The notes beneath the pieces are model-generated. The model saw only the letters and a program-made list of their open reading frames with translations. It searched no databases and was not told the origin of the DNA. Shown piece after piece: positions 42,830 through 51,841 of a stretch of 64,000 bases of DNA. A program made the translations under genes and the position numbers. The DNA comes from JAAYXE01 sp964391195. GTDB taxonomy: Bacteria > Chloroflexota > Anaerolineae > Anaerolineales > UBA4823. Location of the stretch: the NCBI GenBank assembly GCA_964391195.1, contig CAYMLG010000002.1:1-64000 (forward strand). The letters are read 5' to 3'. Position 1 is the first letter of the stretch; the number at the start of each line of letters is the position of its first letter.

Positions 42830-44224
42830 TCAAACGCGAAGCAGAGAGCGGAAAAAGATGGACATCACACCCCGGTTGAACAGGAGGCCCGGATCCTTGA
42901 TCGCCGCCTTCATCACCAGCCCGGGCACCTGTTGGTAGCGGCCGCGGCGGAAATCTTTGTACGCCCTGGCGATGCTCTGCCACCGGGCAAAGTGGCGCAG
43001 GTCTGCCCGGGAGGCGACTTTTCTCAGATAGGGTCCCAAAGCTCGCAGGCGCTCCTCGGCCCTCTGGCGGCCGGCCAGCCATTCATAAGCGGACAGTTGG
43101 TCGGCCAGCTTGTCCAGATACAGGCGGTCAGCCCGCGCCTCCAGCCTTGCGGCCGCCTCGAAATGCCGGCGCCCTTCTTCATTACGCCCCCAGATCAAAG
43201 CCCGGCCGCCGCACAGCAGGTGCCCCTGGCCGAGGGCGAAATCCTTGTAGCCCTGCAGGCCGGCCAGGCCGGCGGGCAATGCGGCGAAGATGCGCCTCAA
43301 GGTTTCCACATGGTCGCCCCCGTCGCGCACGCTGAACCAAACCAGGTAATCCACCAGTTTCGGGGAAATCGCCCCCGATGGTTCGTAGATCAGTTCGGGG
43401 GCGAGCCGGGCGACTTCGCTCACATACTCCTGCGCCGCCCCGGTTTCCCCCTGCGCCATGCTCTTGAGAATCCAGTACAGGTATACCTTGGCCTGGGCGC
43501 GAGGGCGCAAAGCAAGGACCTGCTCCGGGCAGTCGGGATGTGAGAAGGCCGTCTCCAGTGCCCGCTGCATGGCCTCGATCCGCTCGGGGATGAGGGTGAA
43601 CTTCCGGCCGGCGTGCAGCCTCCGGTAGGCAACGAAATGATGGCTATGGGCGAACCTGCAGCCCGCCAGCGCCAGCCGCAGATACCAGTCCCGGTCTTCG
43701 CTGTGCAAGCGGAAGGCAGGATCAAACCCACCCACTTTTTCGACCCATTCTCTGCGGACCATCAGATCGTTGATGGTGAAGGGGAACCCCAGCACCAAAT
43801 GCTCCAGGTTGACGTCCGCCGGCGCGCGCAGCATCCAAACCGGCCTCCCATCCTGGTCCACTCCGATCCGCGAGGCGTAGGTCAGCCCGATCTGGGGGTC
43901 GGCATCCAGGCGCGCGGCCTGCAGCGCCAGCTTTTGGGGGTGGTAGAAATCGTCTGCGTCGAGAAACGCCAGGTAATCCCCCCGGGCGGCGTCGATCCCC
44001 GCATTGCGCGCTCCGGGCAATCCGCGGTTCTCCTGATACAGGTAGTGGATACGGGGGTCCGGATAGTCGAAAACGACCTCCCGGGTGAAATCCATGGATC
44101 CGTCATCGACCACAATCAGTTCCCAATCCTCGAAGGTCTGTTTCAACAGGCTCTCGATGGCGTCATCCAAAAAAGGAGCCTGGTTGTAGGCCGGCAAGAT
44201 CACGCTGACCTTAGGAGGGTTCAT
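42830..44224 (-). CDS. Glycosyltransferase family 2 with helical C-terminal region
   Basis: A 464-aa paralogue of the preceding entry: VSVILPAYNQAPFLDDAI, VVDDGSMDFT, LAFLDADDFYHP and HSEDRDWYLRLALAG, then a helical region to LFNRGVMSIFFRSLLRV. The start overlaps the Wzt stop by four bases. Because it follows the ABC exporter genes in the same operon, it may act on the glycan they export. Donor unknown. Confidence 0.88.
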   Translation of the reverse strand: MNPPKVSVILPAYNQAPFLDDAIESLLKQTFEDWELIVVDDGSMDFTREVVFDYPDPRIHYLYQENRGLPGARNAGIDAARGDYLAFLDADDFYHPQKLALQAARLDADPQIGLTYASRIGVDQDGRPVWMLRAPADVNLEHLVLGFPFTINDLMVRREWVEKVGGFDPAFRLHSEDRDWYLRLALAGCRFAHSHHFVAYRRLHAGRKFTLIPERIEAMQRALETAFSHPDCPEQVLALRPRAQAKVYLYWILKSMAQGETGAAQEYVSEVARLAPELIYEPSGAISPKLVDYLVWFSVRDGGDHVETLRRIFAALPAGLAGLQGYKDFALGQGHLLCGGRALIWGRNEEGRRHFEAAARLEARADRLYLDKLADQLSAYEWLAGRQRAEERLRALGPYLRKVASRADLRHFARWQSIARAYKDFRRGRYQQVPGLVMKAAIKDPGLLFNRGVMSIFFRSLLRV

Positions 44225-45465
44225 GCCACCTCCCGGGCGAAACTCACCCGGTCGATCTGTACTTCGGCAGACAGGTCAACCAGCCCCTTGGCGCCGCTGG
44301 CCTCGCGCACGGCAAACCCCAGGGCGCTCTCCACACGGTCGTAATAGTGGCGCAAATCGGCGGAAGCCACATCGGCCCCCAAATCGTATTGTCCGTCCAG
44401 CAGGGGGAGCCTCACTTTGAACTCCACCCGGCAGCGCTCACCGGCTTTGAACTTCGGCGTTTCCACCTGCATCCAGCGCGTCGTCTGGTTGTAGACCAGG
44501 TAGCCATCCGGTGTGCGCACGGTGAAGGCGAAGATCGGGTGCTCCACATCTCGCTGGAACTGCACGTCGATGGCTACGGTGGCTTCCTGCCCGCTCTCCA
44601 GCACCGTCACCGGCTTGCCCTGCTCGTCAAGCAGTTGGACGCGCTGAATTTCGACATCGAAGGTCATCACCCGCTGCGACAGCCCCCCCTCCAGCGGGAC
44701 AGCCGCGTTGGCTGAGGCTTCCCGGGCGGCGGCGCGCACCGCATCCGAGTAGGCGATGACGGCTTCATTTGCGTCGCCCTGGAAGATCGCCCGGCCGCGG
44801 TACATCACCAGCCCCCGGTCACAGACCCGGCGTACGGCATCCATATTGTGCGATACGAAGATCAGCGAAGTCCCATTACGCCGCAGCTCGTCCATCCGGG
44901 CGTAGCACCGGGTCTGAAAGGCGTAGTCGCCCACCGCCAGCACCTCGTCCACCAGCAAGATCTGCGGATCGACGTGCGCTGCGATCGAAAAGCCCAGGCG
45001 GGCGTACATGCCCGACGAATAGCGTTTCACGGGCGTGTCCAGGTAATCGCCAATCCCCGAGAAGGCCACGATCTCGTCGAACCGCTCGCGGATCATCTCA
45101 TTCGTCATCCCCAGGATGGTCCCGTTCAAGAAAATATTCTCGCGCCCGGTCAGGTCGGGGTGAAAACCGGCCCCCAACTCAATCAGCGCCGACATCCGCC
45201 CATTGATGCGGATCTCCCCTGAGGTGGGCCGGGTGACCTGCGAGAGCAGTTTGAGAATCGTGGTCTTGCCCGCCCCGTTCGGCCCGATGATGCCCAACGC
45301 TTCTCCCGGCATGAGTTGAAAGCTGACACCGTTGACTGCGTCGTGATAGCGCCTGGCCTTGCTACCCCCCCGGCCGGTGAGCGCTGCCTTCAGGCTGGGG
45401 AAACCCCGCCCCACCCGGTAGCGCTTCACTACGCCCTTGAACTCGATGTGTGGTTGCTGGTGCAT
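44221..45465 (-). CDS. ABC exporter ATP-binding protein with glycan-binding C-terminal domain (Wzt-like)
   Basis: A 414-aa ATPase for polysaccharide export. Walker A GPNGAGKTT (61-69), signature YSSGM (149-153), Walker B ILLVDEVL (169-176) and H-loop H206 are intact. The N-terminal FKGVVKRYRVGRGF and the AFSGIGDYLDTPVKRY stretch are typical of the Wzt/TagH class. Residues after about 240 form an extra domain like Wzt-C, which in E. coli O8/O9a systems binds the chain's non-reducing cap. That suggests a capped glycan. Partner permease is 11 bp upstream. Confidence 0.92.
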   Translation of the reverse strand: MHQQPHIEFKGVVKRYRVGRGFPSLKAALTGRGGSKARRYHDAVNGVSFQLMPGEALGIIGPNGAGKTTILKLLSQVTRPTSGEIRINGRMSALIELGAGFHPDLTGRENIFLNGTILGMTNEMIRERFDEIVAFSGIGDYLDTPVKRYSSGMYARLGFSIAAHVDPQILLVDEVLAVGDYAFQTRCYARMDELRRNGTSLIFVSHNMDAVRRVCDRGLVMYRGRAIFQGDANEAVIAYSDAVRAAAREASANAAVPLEGGLSQRVMTFDVEIQRVQLLDEQGKPVTVLESGQEATVAIDVQFQRDVEHPIFAFTVRTPDGYLVYNQTTRWMQVETPKFKAGERCRVEFKVRLPLLDGQYDLGADVASADLRHYYDRVESALGFAVREASGAKGLVDLSAEVQIDRVSFAREVA

Positions 45466-45476
45466 GCGCCTCCCGC

Positions 45477-46289
45477 TCAGACAACGTCCGCGAACTGGAA
45501 CTCAACTCGCTTGAAGAACCAATACCCAATCAACAAGGCCAGGGCCGCGCCCCCAGCCGATATATACAGCGCAGGTCCGGGCAGCGAGCCGTTCAGCAAA
45601 ATGTCCCGGTAGCCCTGGATCACCCCGACCATCGGGTTCAAGAAGTAGAGCTGCTGCAGCCATTCTGGGGCGCGCTCCACGGTCGACAGCGGGTAGAACA
45701 CCGGGGTGGCGTACTTCCACAACTCCAGCCCCAGGGTGAAGACGTGCTTCACGTCCCGGAAGAAGACATTAACCGCCGCCCCGATCAGGCCCAGACCCAG
45801 AGCCAGGGCCGCCTGGATGAGGATGAGGAGCGGCAGGAACAGCAATCCCGTGGGGGAAATATTCACCCCCTGCCCGGTGAAAATGACGAAGAACAGCATC
45901 AGCAGGCCCAGCATGACCCCGGCGATGAGGAAATCGGCCGAGCGCGCCACCAGGGCCGCCAGCGGGAGTATCTCCCGGGGAAAATACACCTTGGTCACCA
46001 GGTTCATGTTCTCCACCAGAGAATTGACCATATCCGCCAGCGAGTTGGCGAAGAACGTCCAGGGGACCATCGCCACCGCGGAGAACAAGATGTAAGCCGA
46101 ATCCCCGGTCTGCACCGGGACGAACTGGGTGAAGATAATGGTGAACACCAGCACCTGAGCTGCGGGCTGCAAGATGGCCCACAGGATGCCCAGGAAGGAC
46201 TGCTGGTAGCGGGCGCGAATAATGCGGAAGGCCCAGGCCAGCAGCAGATCGCGGTGGGTGGTCACGGGCTTCAGAATGCCTGATTCCAT
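45477..46289 (-). CDS. ABC-2 type polysaccharide export permease (Wzm-like)
   Basis: A 270-aa inner-membrane protein with six predicted helices. The start LLLAWAFRIIRARYQQSFLG and LWAILQPAAQVLVFTIIF match the TagG/Wzm/KpsM fold, with a later ALGLGLIGAAVNVFFRDVKH cytoplasmic loop that should contact the ATPase. Together with the Wzt-like gene 11 bp downstream it forms a complete exporter for an undecaprenyl-linked polymer. ATG at 46289 has a GAGG about ten bases upstream. Confidence 0.92.
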   Translation of the reverse strand: MESGILKPVTTHRDLLLAWAFRIIRARYQQSFLGILWAILQPAAQVLVFTIIFTQFVPVQTGDSAYILFSAVAMVPWTFFANSLADMVNSLVENMNLVTKVYFPREILPLAALVARSADFLIAGVMLGLLMLFFVIFTGQGVNISPTGLLFLPLLILIQAALALGLGLIGAAVNVFFRDVKHVFTLGLELWKYATPVFYPLSTVERAPEWLQQLYFLNPMVGVIQGYRDILLNGSLPGPALYISAGGAALALLIGYWFFKRVEFQFADVV

Positions 46290-46344
46290 TAAATGGATAC
46301 CTCAAATCTTGGGGAACTTGCTTCGATTAAAGAAAGACCGGTCG

Positions 46345-47886
46345 TTAATCCCGGTGATGAGACCGGCGCCGCTGCCAGTAGATCACTCCCCCAATGAACA
46401 GCATCGTGGGGATCAGCGCGGCGCTCACGATCAGCGCCGGATTGGATTCGGACGCCCCCGGATCACTGTCCCCGCTCGTTCCGCTCACCGCCGCCGGGGT
46501 CGCCGCCGCCTGGCCGGAGCTGGCCTGCGGGCCAATGGGGGTTGGGCTCGGCGCAGGGGTGGGCAGCGGCAGGGGTTGGGCGGGCAGTTCCGGCGCATCC
46601 ACCCGGGCGGTGGAATACCACACCCCGTTTTGGCCGGCCCCAGGATCAGTGAACCAGACCACCATCAGCAGATTCCCGTTGCTGACCACCGCTTCCGGGC
46701 CGGTGGGGTCGAAGTGCTGGTCCATCGCCCCTTCTGTGATGCGTGGTCCTGCCACTACCGGCTCCAGCTCGCTCCAGCGGTCGCCCAACCACACGGAGTG
46801 CCACATCCCATGCACGGCATCATCGGTGCGGTTGCCAAGGAACATATGCAGGAAGTTATTGCTGTCCACCGCATAGGCCACGTGCCGGTACTCGCCCGAG
46901 TAATTGAAAGGCCGCACCGGGTTCGTCCAGCTCAACCCACCGTCGTTCGAGGTCCGCATCCAGCGGGTGGCGGGAAAACTATCCTGGTACATTAAGATCA
47001 GCAGACCGTCGTGCGAGGTCAGCGTCGGCCAGTCCGCCTCGTAATCACCCGGATCTCGGGTTGCGAGGACGATCGGTGTAGACCAGGTCCGGGTGGCGGC
47101 ATCCATCTGGCTGTAAAAAATCGCCTCGCCGTTGCCGGAAGTGTTGACCAGGGTCCAGGTGGCATGCAGCTTACCCTGTTCGTCCAGGTGCAGCCTGAGC
47201 GCATTCGGCCAGTGCTCGTCATCCTCCACCCGGAAGACTGTCACCGGCTCCTGCCACGTTTCCCCATTGTCGGTCGAATAATTGGCGTACAGGCCGACCC
47301 CGTCCCGCGCCCCGCTGTAGATCATATACAGGCTGCCCTGCCCGTCGGTCGCCAGGGCGGCGTTGGTAGGGGCGATGGCCTCATCGCCGATCAGGGCCGG
47401 TTTCGTCCAGGCCTGGGCGCTGCCGGCCTGAGCCAGCGGAGCTTTGGAATAGAAAATGGATGCCCCCAGGTCGTCCCCGCCGAAGAAGACCAGGTGCGCG
47501 AAGCCCTGCTCATCCAGCACCGCGCCGCGCAGCCGGGCCTCCAGTTTGACCGGGGAAAGCAGGATATCCACCGGGGAGGACCAGCCGGTTTCCTGGGTCC
47601 ACTGGCTGTACACTACCACCCGCCGGTTGCCCGCCCGGGTCGAATTGAACGCGTGGACGGTGTGATCCTGATCGGCGATCAGGTAGGGAGACATGGCTTG
47701 CGCATCGTACCCGGGCACCGGCCGGGGCGGCTGCCACTGCAACCCGAGGGGGAGGTCGCCCGACTGGGCCGCCACAGACAAGGGCTGCCAGCCGGCCAGC
47801 CAGAGGAGTGCAAGCAGGAGCGCCAGCCTGGCCAGGCGGAGCCATCTCCGGCCGCGGTTCGCCGTATGTGTCCGTTCCTCGCTCAT
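46345..47886 (-). CDS. Membrane-anchored BNR/Asp-box beta-propeller protein
   Basis: About 513 aa. Basic N-terminus, hydrophobic signal LARLALLLALLWLAGW and AAQS cleavage-like site, then repeats with Asp-box motifs such as STDNGETW and SNDGGLSW characteristic of sialidase-like propellers. A Pro/Thr/Ser stalk (LPTPAPSPTPIG) leads to a C-terminal helix and short basic tail, so the propeller faces outside. No sialidase active-site Arg triad or FRIP is evident, so it may bind glycan rather than hydrolyse it. GTG 47949 gives a longer start that overlaps the preceding gene; ATG 47886 fits a signal peptide better. Confidence 0.78.
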   Translation of the reverse strand: MSEERTHTANRGRRWLRLARLALLLALLWLAGWQPLSVAAQSGDLPLGLQWQPPRPVPGYDAQAMSPYLIADQDHTVHAFNSTRAGNRRVVVYSQWTQETGWSSPVDILLSPVKLEARLRGAVLDEQGFAHLVFFGGDDLGASIFYSKAPLAQAGSAQAWTKPALIGDEAIAPTNAALATDGQGSLYMIYSGARDGVGLYANYSTDNGETWQEPVTVFRVEDDEHWPNALRLHLDEQGKLHATWTLVNTSGNGEAIFYSQMDAATRTWSTPIVLATRDPGDYEADWPTLTSHDGLLILMYQDSFPATRWMRTSNDGGLSWTNPVRPFNYSGEYRHVAYAVDSNNFLHMFLGNRTDDAVHGMWHSVWLGDRWSELEPVVAGPRITEGAMDQHFDPTGPEAVVSNGNLLMVVWFTDPGAGQNGVWYSTARVDAPELPAQPLPLPTPAPSPTPIGPQASSGQAAATPAAVSGTSGDSDPGASESNPALIVSAALIPTMLFIGGVIYWQRRRSHHRD

Positions 47887-47945
47887 CCTGTGATCTCTGC
47901 GGAGCGGTCCAGCGAATCCCGGTGACGGGACCGGTGCCAACCCAC

Positions 47946-50636
47946 TCACCGGCGTCCTGCGCCTACCCCACGGAGGGTGACCACGAACACCACCAGCACG
48001 ATCAGCCCGGCAGCTATCGGGCCGATCAGCGAGCCCAGCCAGACGTTATTGCTGGGGTCTTCGCCCAGGCTCAGCCCGGTCTGCCCGCCGTTCTCGGGGA
48101 GGACCACCGGCGGGGTTGGGCTGGCCGCCGGGGTTGGGGTTTTGGTCGGAACCAGGGCTGGGGTGCGCGTCAGCGGCGGCAGCGGCGTGGGCGCCCCGGC
48201 AGGCAGCTCCAGGGGCCGGTTGGCAAAGAACAAGGCCTGGTTCACGTTCCCGCCATCTGCTTCCAGCACCTCAGCGCCGTACACCACGGCGAACTGCCCG
48301 GAAGGCGATACCGCCGCGGCCAGCCCGCCGATCCGGCTCAAAGCGCCGTTCATCACTTCCAGGCTCTGGGCGCTGCCCCAACTCTGCCCATCCCAGATCC
48401 AATGCTGCAGCGAATACAGCCCCAAGCCGCGTTTGAGCACTTGCAGCAGGTGCAGCCGCCCCGCCAGGTCCTGAGTCAGGGCCGGTGGACCCACCGTTTC
48501 CCCGAAAATCGATACCGGCGAGATCCGGTTCCAATTGACGCCGCTGTCCAGGGAAACCTCGTGCCACAGGTTCACCTGCCCATTGCTCATCTCCTGCCAC
48601 AACCGGTGTACGGTGCGATCCCCTAGCCCGGCCAGATGGCTCCAGAAGACCGGCTTATCGGTGATGACCTCTGCTTGCGACCAGGTAGCGCCGCCGTCGG
48701 CGGAGCGTGCGTAGTACAGGCCCATCCCCCCGGCATCCACGGTGAGCGAGCGTCGTGTCCACAGGACGTGCAGGTGCCCGTTGCTTGTATATGCAATCCG
48801 TGGGTTGTCCACCATGGCCCACTCGGCCGCAGCGGCATCGAACACCAATGAAGGAGCCGACCAGGTCTCTCCGCCATCTTCCGAATGGATCAGGTAGATC
48901 CCCCGCCCCTCATTCAGGGGCAATGCGTAGGCTACATAAATGGCCCCTTCTGGGGTGACCAGGATGTCGGGGGAACTGCCGGCGCGCCGGGGAGCAGGCA
49001 ACTGCACCGGCTGCGACCAGGCGGAGGCGATAGCCCCTCGGGCCTGATCGACGTAGCTGAAGTAAATCTCGCCCGATTCGCCGCCGCTCCACACCACCAG
49101 CAAACGCGCCATCCGGTCCACGGCCAGGGCGGGCGCTTCCACCACCCCCTCTGTCGCCGATTGCACCACCTGGGGCGTTGACCACTGGCCGTCTTCATAG
49201 CGCGCATAATACAGGGCCGTCGCCGGTCCAGAAGGCAGTCCGCTGGCCGGCTGCCCCCAAACCGCATGGATCCGCCCCTCGGTATCGGCTTCCAATACCG
49301 GCCTGCGGATGGGCAGCGTGCTTTCGGCCACCGTACGCGGCGCAGACCACACGGGGGCGTTGGTGAACCAGTCGGCGGTGTTGTTCAAAGCTCTGGATGT
49401 AGACCAGATATCCCCCCCATCCCCACGGTCGCACCCCACCACGTGAAGGGTATTGTCGGCCAGCAGCACCGCCTGCCGGCAGCCCATGCGGATCGGCCGG
49501 AACGTATCGGGGTCGATAAACGAAGTCAGGGTGTTCTGCAGTTGGGGAGCGCTCCACTTCAGCCCATCCCAGGCCAGCATATAGGCCTGATCGGAGAGAA
49601 TAGTGAGCAGATAGATGTAGCTGCCGCCGTTGGTGAGGATTTGATTCTCCTGGGCGCAGCCGGGGAGGTTCTCCAAAAGCTGTTGGCGCTCTTCCCAGGT
49701 GTCCCCGCCATCGAACGACCACTGCGAATACTGGATGCAGTTCGGCCCGCTCTGCTGCGTCCTCCACACCAGCAGCACATTCAGCCCATCCGCCCCCACC
49801 GTGATGCCATAAGGCCCACCGGCCACGGTCCCGTCAACCGGGCTGTCCACTTCCTCTGGCGCTCCCCAGGTCTCGCCCCCATCCAGAGAACGGGTCACGA
49901 ACACCCGCTCCCGGGACGGGTTATCCCAGGCGACGTAAACCCGCTGCCCGCCGCTCACCTCGGCCGTGTCGATTTGCACGTGCGCCTCTTGGGGCGACAG
50001 GGAGCGCAAATACGGAGACTGGTAGAGCATGGTGGGTGTCGACCAGTCACTGCGGTTTGGTTCGTTCCGCCGGTAATACACCCCGGCCGGGGCCCCCTCT
50101 TCGTCTGCGCTCTGCACGTATGCCAGGTGGATGTTCCCGGCGCTGTCGGTGGAGACATCGATTGCCACCACCTCCCGGGCGATCATCTGCGGGCCGGACC
50201 AGGACAGGCCGCCGCCCGCCTCTCCGGCCGCTGCCCGGCTCCAGTATAGGTTGATATCATCGTCCAACCAGAAGATGAGCAGGTTGCCGTCGTTGTCCGC
50301 CACCAGGGCCGAGGGCAGGTCAGTATCGGACGGCAGCGAAACCTCATCCGGTTGGGACCATTGCAGCCCGTCGCCGCTGCTGTAGGCCCAGCCCGCCACC
50401 TCATCCATCCAAAAGGCGTGGAACCGCCCCGCAGAATCAACCACCAGCATCGGCGCGGAGGTGGCTCCTGAGTTGGACAGGTTAACCGGCAAGTTCCAGG
50501 ACTCGTCGATCACCTGGGCAGCGGCCGGGCTCAGGCCCAGCGGGAGCAGGAGGGCAGCCAACAGCAGCCCGGCCAGCAAGGACGGGAACAGCCTGAGGCG
50601 CCCGGTTCTTTTCTTCTTATTCGATACAGGCATCAT
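47946..50636 (-). CDS. Membrane-anchored BNR/Asp-box beta-propeller protein (large)
   Basis: An 896-aa paralogue of the neighbouring gene. Signal peptide with a KKKRTGR start and AAAQ cleavage-like site near residue 41; many Asp-box repeats including SLDGGETW, SFDGGDTW, HSEDGGETW and SADGGATW; a TPTPAASPTPP stalk; and a C-terminal anchor (LIGPIAAGLIVLVVFVVTL). Its length suggests two propellers. It looks like a surface glycan-binding or processing protein, displayed next to the ABC exporter genes. Enzymatic activity is not demonstrable from sequence. Confidence 0.78.
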   Translation of the reverse strand: MMPVSNKKKRTGRLRLFPSLLAGLLLAALLLPLGLSPAAAQVIDESWNLPVNLSNSGATSAPMLVVDSAGRFHAFWMDEVAGWAYSSGDGLQWSQPDEVSLPSDTDLPSALVADNDGNLLIFWLDDDINLYWSRAAAGEAGGGLSWSGPQMIAREVVAIDVSTDSAGNIHLAYVQSADEEGAPAGVYYRRNEPNRSDWSTPTMLYQSPYLRSLSPQEAHVQIDTAEVSGGQRVYVAWDNPSRERVFVTRSLDGGETWGAPEEVDSPVDGTVAGGPYGITVGADGLNVLLVWRTQQSGPNCIQYSQWSFDGGDTWEERQQLLENLPGCAQENQILTNGGSYIYLLTILSDQAYMLAWDGLKWSAPQLQNTLTSFIDPDTFRPIRMGCRQAVLLADNTLHVVGCDRGDGGDIWSTSRALNNTADWFTNAPVWSAPRTVAESTLPIRRPVLEADTEGRIHAVWGQPASGLPSGPATALYYARYEDGQWSTPQVVQSATEGVVEAPALAVDRMARLLVVWSGGESGEIYFSYVDQARGAIASAWSQPVQLPAPRRAGSSPDILVTPEGAIYVAYALPLNEGRGIYLIHSEDGGETWSAPSLVFDAAAAEWAMVDNPRIAYTSNGHLHVLWTRRSLTVDAGGMGLYYARSADGGATWSQAEVITDKPVFWSHLAGLGDRTVHRLWQEMSNGQVNLWHEVSLDSGVNWNRISPVSIFGETVGPPALTQDLAGRLHLLQVLKRGLGLYSLQHWIWDGQSWGSAQSLEVMNGALSRIGGLAAAVSPSGQFAVVYGAEVLEADGGNVNQALFFANRPLELPAGAPTPLPPLTRTPALVPTKTPTPAASPTPPVVLPENGGQTGLSLGEDPSNNVWLGSLIGPIAAGLIVLVVFVVTLRGVGAGRR

Positions 50637-50679
50637 CCAAAGTTTCGATTGAAGAGCGGTGCTGCTTTGAAGAGCGACG

Positions 50680-51726
50680 CTACTTCGAGATCCGTATCAG
50701 TATCCCCGCCAGCGGGCGATACAGGTTAGGCCGGTGGGCGAGCAGTTGGTAGACTACGAACACCCCTACCACAAAACCGTACACCGGGATCTGGATCGCC
50801 AGGGCGGTGCCGGCGACCACCGGCATGGCAAACACGACGAACGCCTCGTGGAGCAGAGCGGTGGAGGTATCATCTTCAACGAGGTGCTTCTCGCTCACCG
50901 CAACGCTCTCCTTCCGCCGGACCATGTTCCTGAGCGTGACCAGAACCAACAGGGCGTAGGGGAGCGCCAGGATGGCGCTGAGCATCAGGAACCAGGAGCC
51001 GCTCGAGTTTTCAAGCGTGGAGACCGCCACTGCGATCACCAGCCCGATGGCCAGCTTATCCAGGATATGGAAAATGATCTTCAACTGATCCATATCGGCA
51101 TCCGATATCCCCGCCACAAAAGTGCCCGTGCCGGTGATCATCTGCCGGGTGCGGTTCGCCTGCTGGCGGCTGATCTCGAGCGAGGCGCCGCTCACCGTAA
51201 TGGCCGCCGCCAGGACCCACATCTCCACTCCGGCCGGCGCTTCGAACACTGCGAAGGTGATCAGCACCGGGAGAAACCACTGGGCTGCGAGCAGCACCAG
51301 CAGTCCAACCAGCCCCTTGGTCTTCAGCCGCAGCGGCTCCAGCGAATAAGCCGCCATCAGCACCGCCCAGACGAGCCACAGCATCATCACCCCGGGCCGC
51401 GGGATGAAAGGCAGTCCGGTGATGATCGCCGCGACCAGCACCAGGCTGATCGACAGGATACATTCGAGCTGCGTCATGCCGTTAAAGGCGTTGCGCTTGA
51501 ACTGCCGCCGGTCCAGTTCCCGGTCGCTCCATTCGTTTACCACGTGCCCAAGGGCCGCCTGCGCGGCAGCAAACGGTAGAAACACCAGGAATGTGATCAG
51601 ATACTTCTCAAAAGCCAGTTCGTAAGCCAGGGCGATGTATATGGAGAGCCCCCAAAGCAGGCTCAACTTGCCTGGCCCCCATTCTCGCCAGCGGAGGAAA
51701 TTTGCTATCTGTGCTAGCGTGCTCAT
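50680..51726 (-). CDS. UbiA-family membrane prenyltransferase
   Basis: About 348 aa with eight to nine predicted helices. VVNEWSDRELDRRQFKRNA (63-81) is the NDxxD-type Mg/diphosphate motif, in NExxDxxxD form. The later YSLEPLRLKTKG and an acidic SDADMDQLK are also family-like. UbiA enzymes prenylate small acceptors; one branch makes polyprenyl-phosphate-ribose for arabinan. In a polysaccharide cluster the latter or a new lipid carrier is conceivable, but undetermined. ATG 51726 is chosen because GGAAGGGTGG precedes it; the longer frame to 51828 starts in non-coding-like sequence. Confidence 0.72.
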   Translation of the reverse strand: MSTLAQIANFLRWREWGPGKLSLLWGLSIYIALAYELAFEKYLITFLVFLPFAAAQAALGHVVNEWSDRELDRRQFKRNAFNGMTQLECILSISLVLVAAIITGLPFIPRPGVMMLWLVWAVLMAAYSLEPLRLKTKGLVGLLVLLAAQWFLPVLITFAVFEAPAGVEMWVLAAAITVSGASLEISRQQANRTRQMITGTGTFVAGISDADMDQLKIIFHILDKLAIGLVIAVAVSTLENSSGSWFLMLSAILALPYALLVLVTLRNMVRRKESVAVSEKHLVEDDTSTALLHEAFVVFAMPVVAGTALAIQIPVYGFVVGVFVVYQLLAHRPNLYRPLAGILIRISK

Positions 51727-51792
51727 ACCACCCTTCCATTCCAATCCAGAACAACAAATAAATGAACCGGCTCCTGTGACGTTCGGATGGAG

Positions 51793-51823
51793 TGGTGACC
51801 GGCAGCCAGGCCGCCGGTCACCA
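51793..51823 (-). terminator. Terminator-like hairpin after the secreted protein gene
   Basis: TGGTGACCGGC pairs with GCCGGTCACCA (11-bp perfect stem, nine-base loop) in the 115-bp gap between the secreted-protein stop and the UbiA start. No adjacent T-run on the minus strand, so termination may be weak, Rho-dependent or processing-related. Confidence 0.45.
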
Positions 51824-51841
51824 ACCATCGATCATTGGGCG

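Noticed and set aside
46345..50636. Calling the propeller proteins sialidases
   Set aside because: Asp-box repeats are present, but I could not see the catalytic Arg triad, Tyr/Glu pair or FRIP motif.
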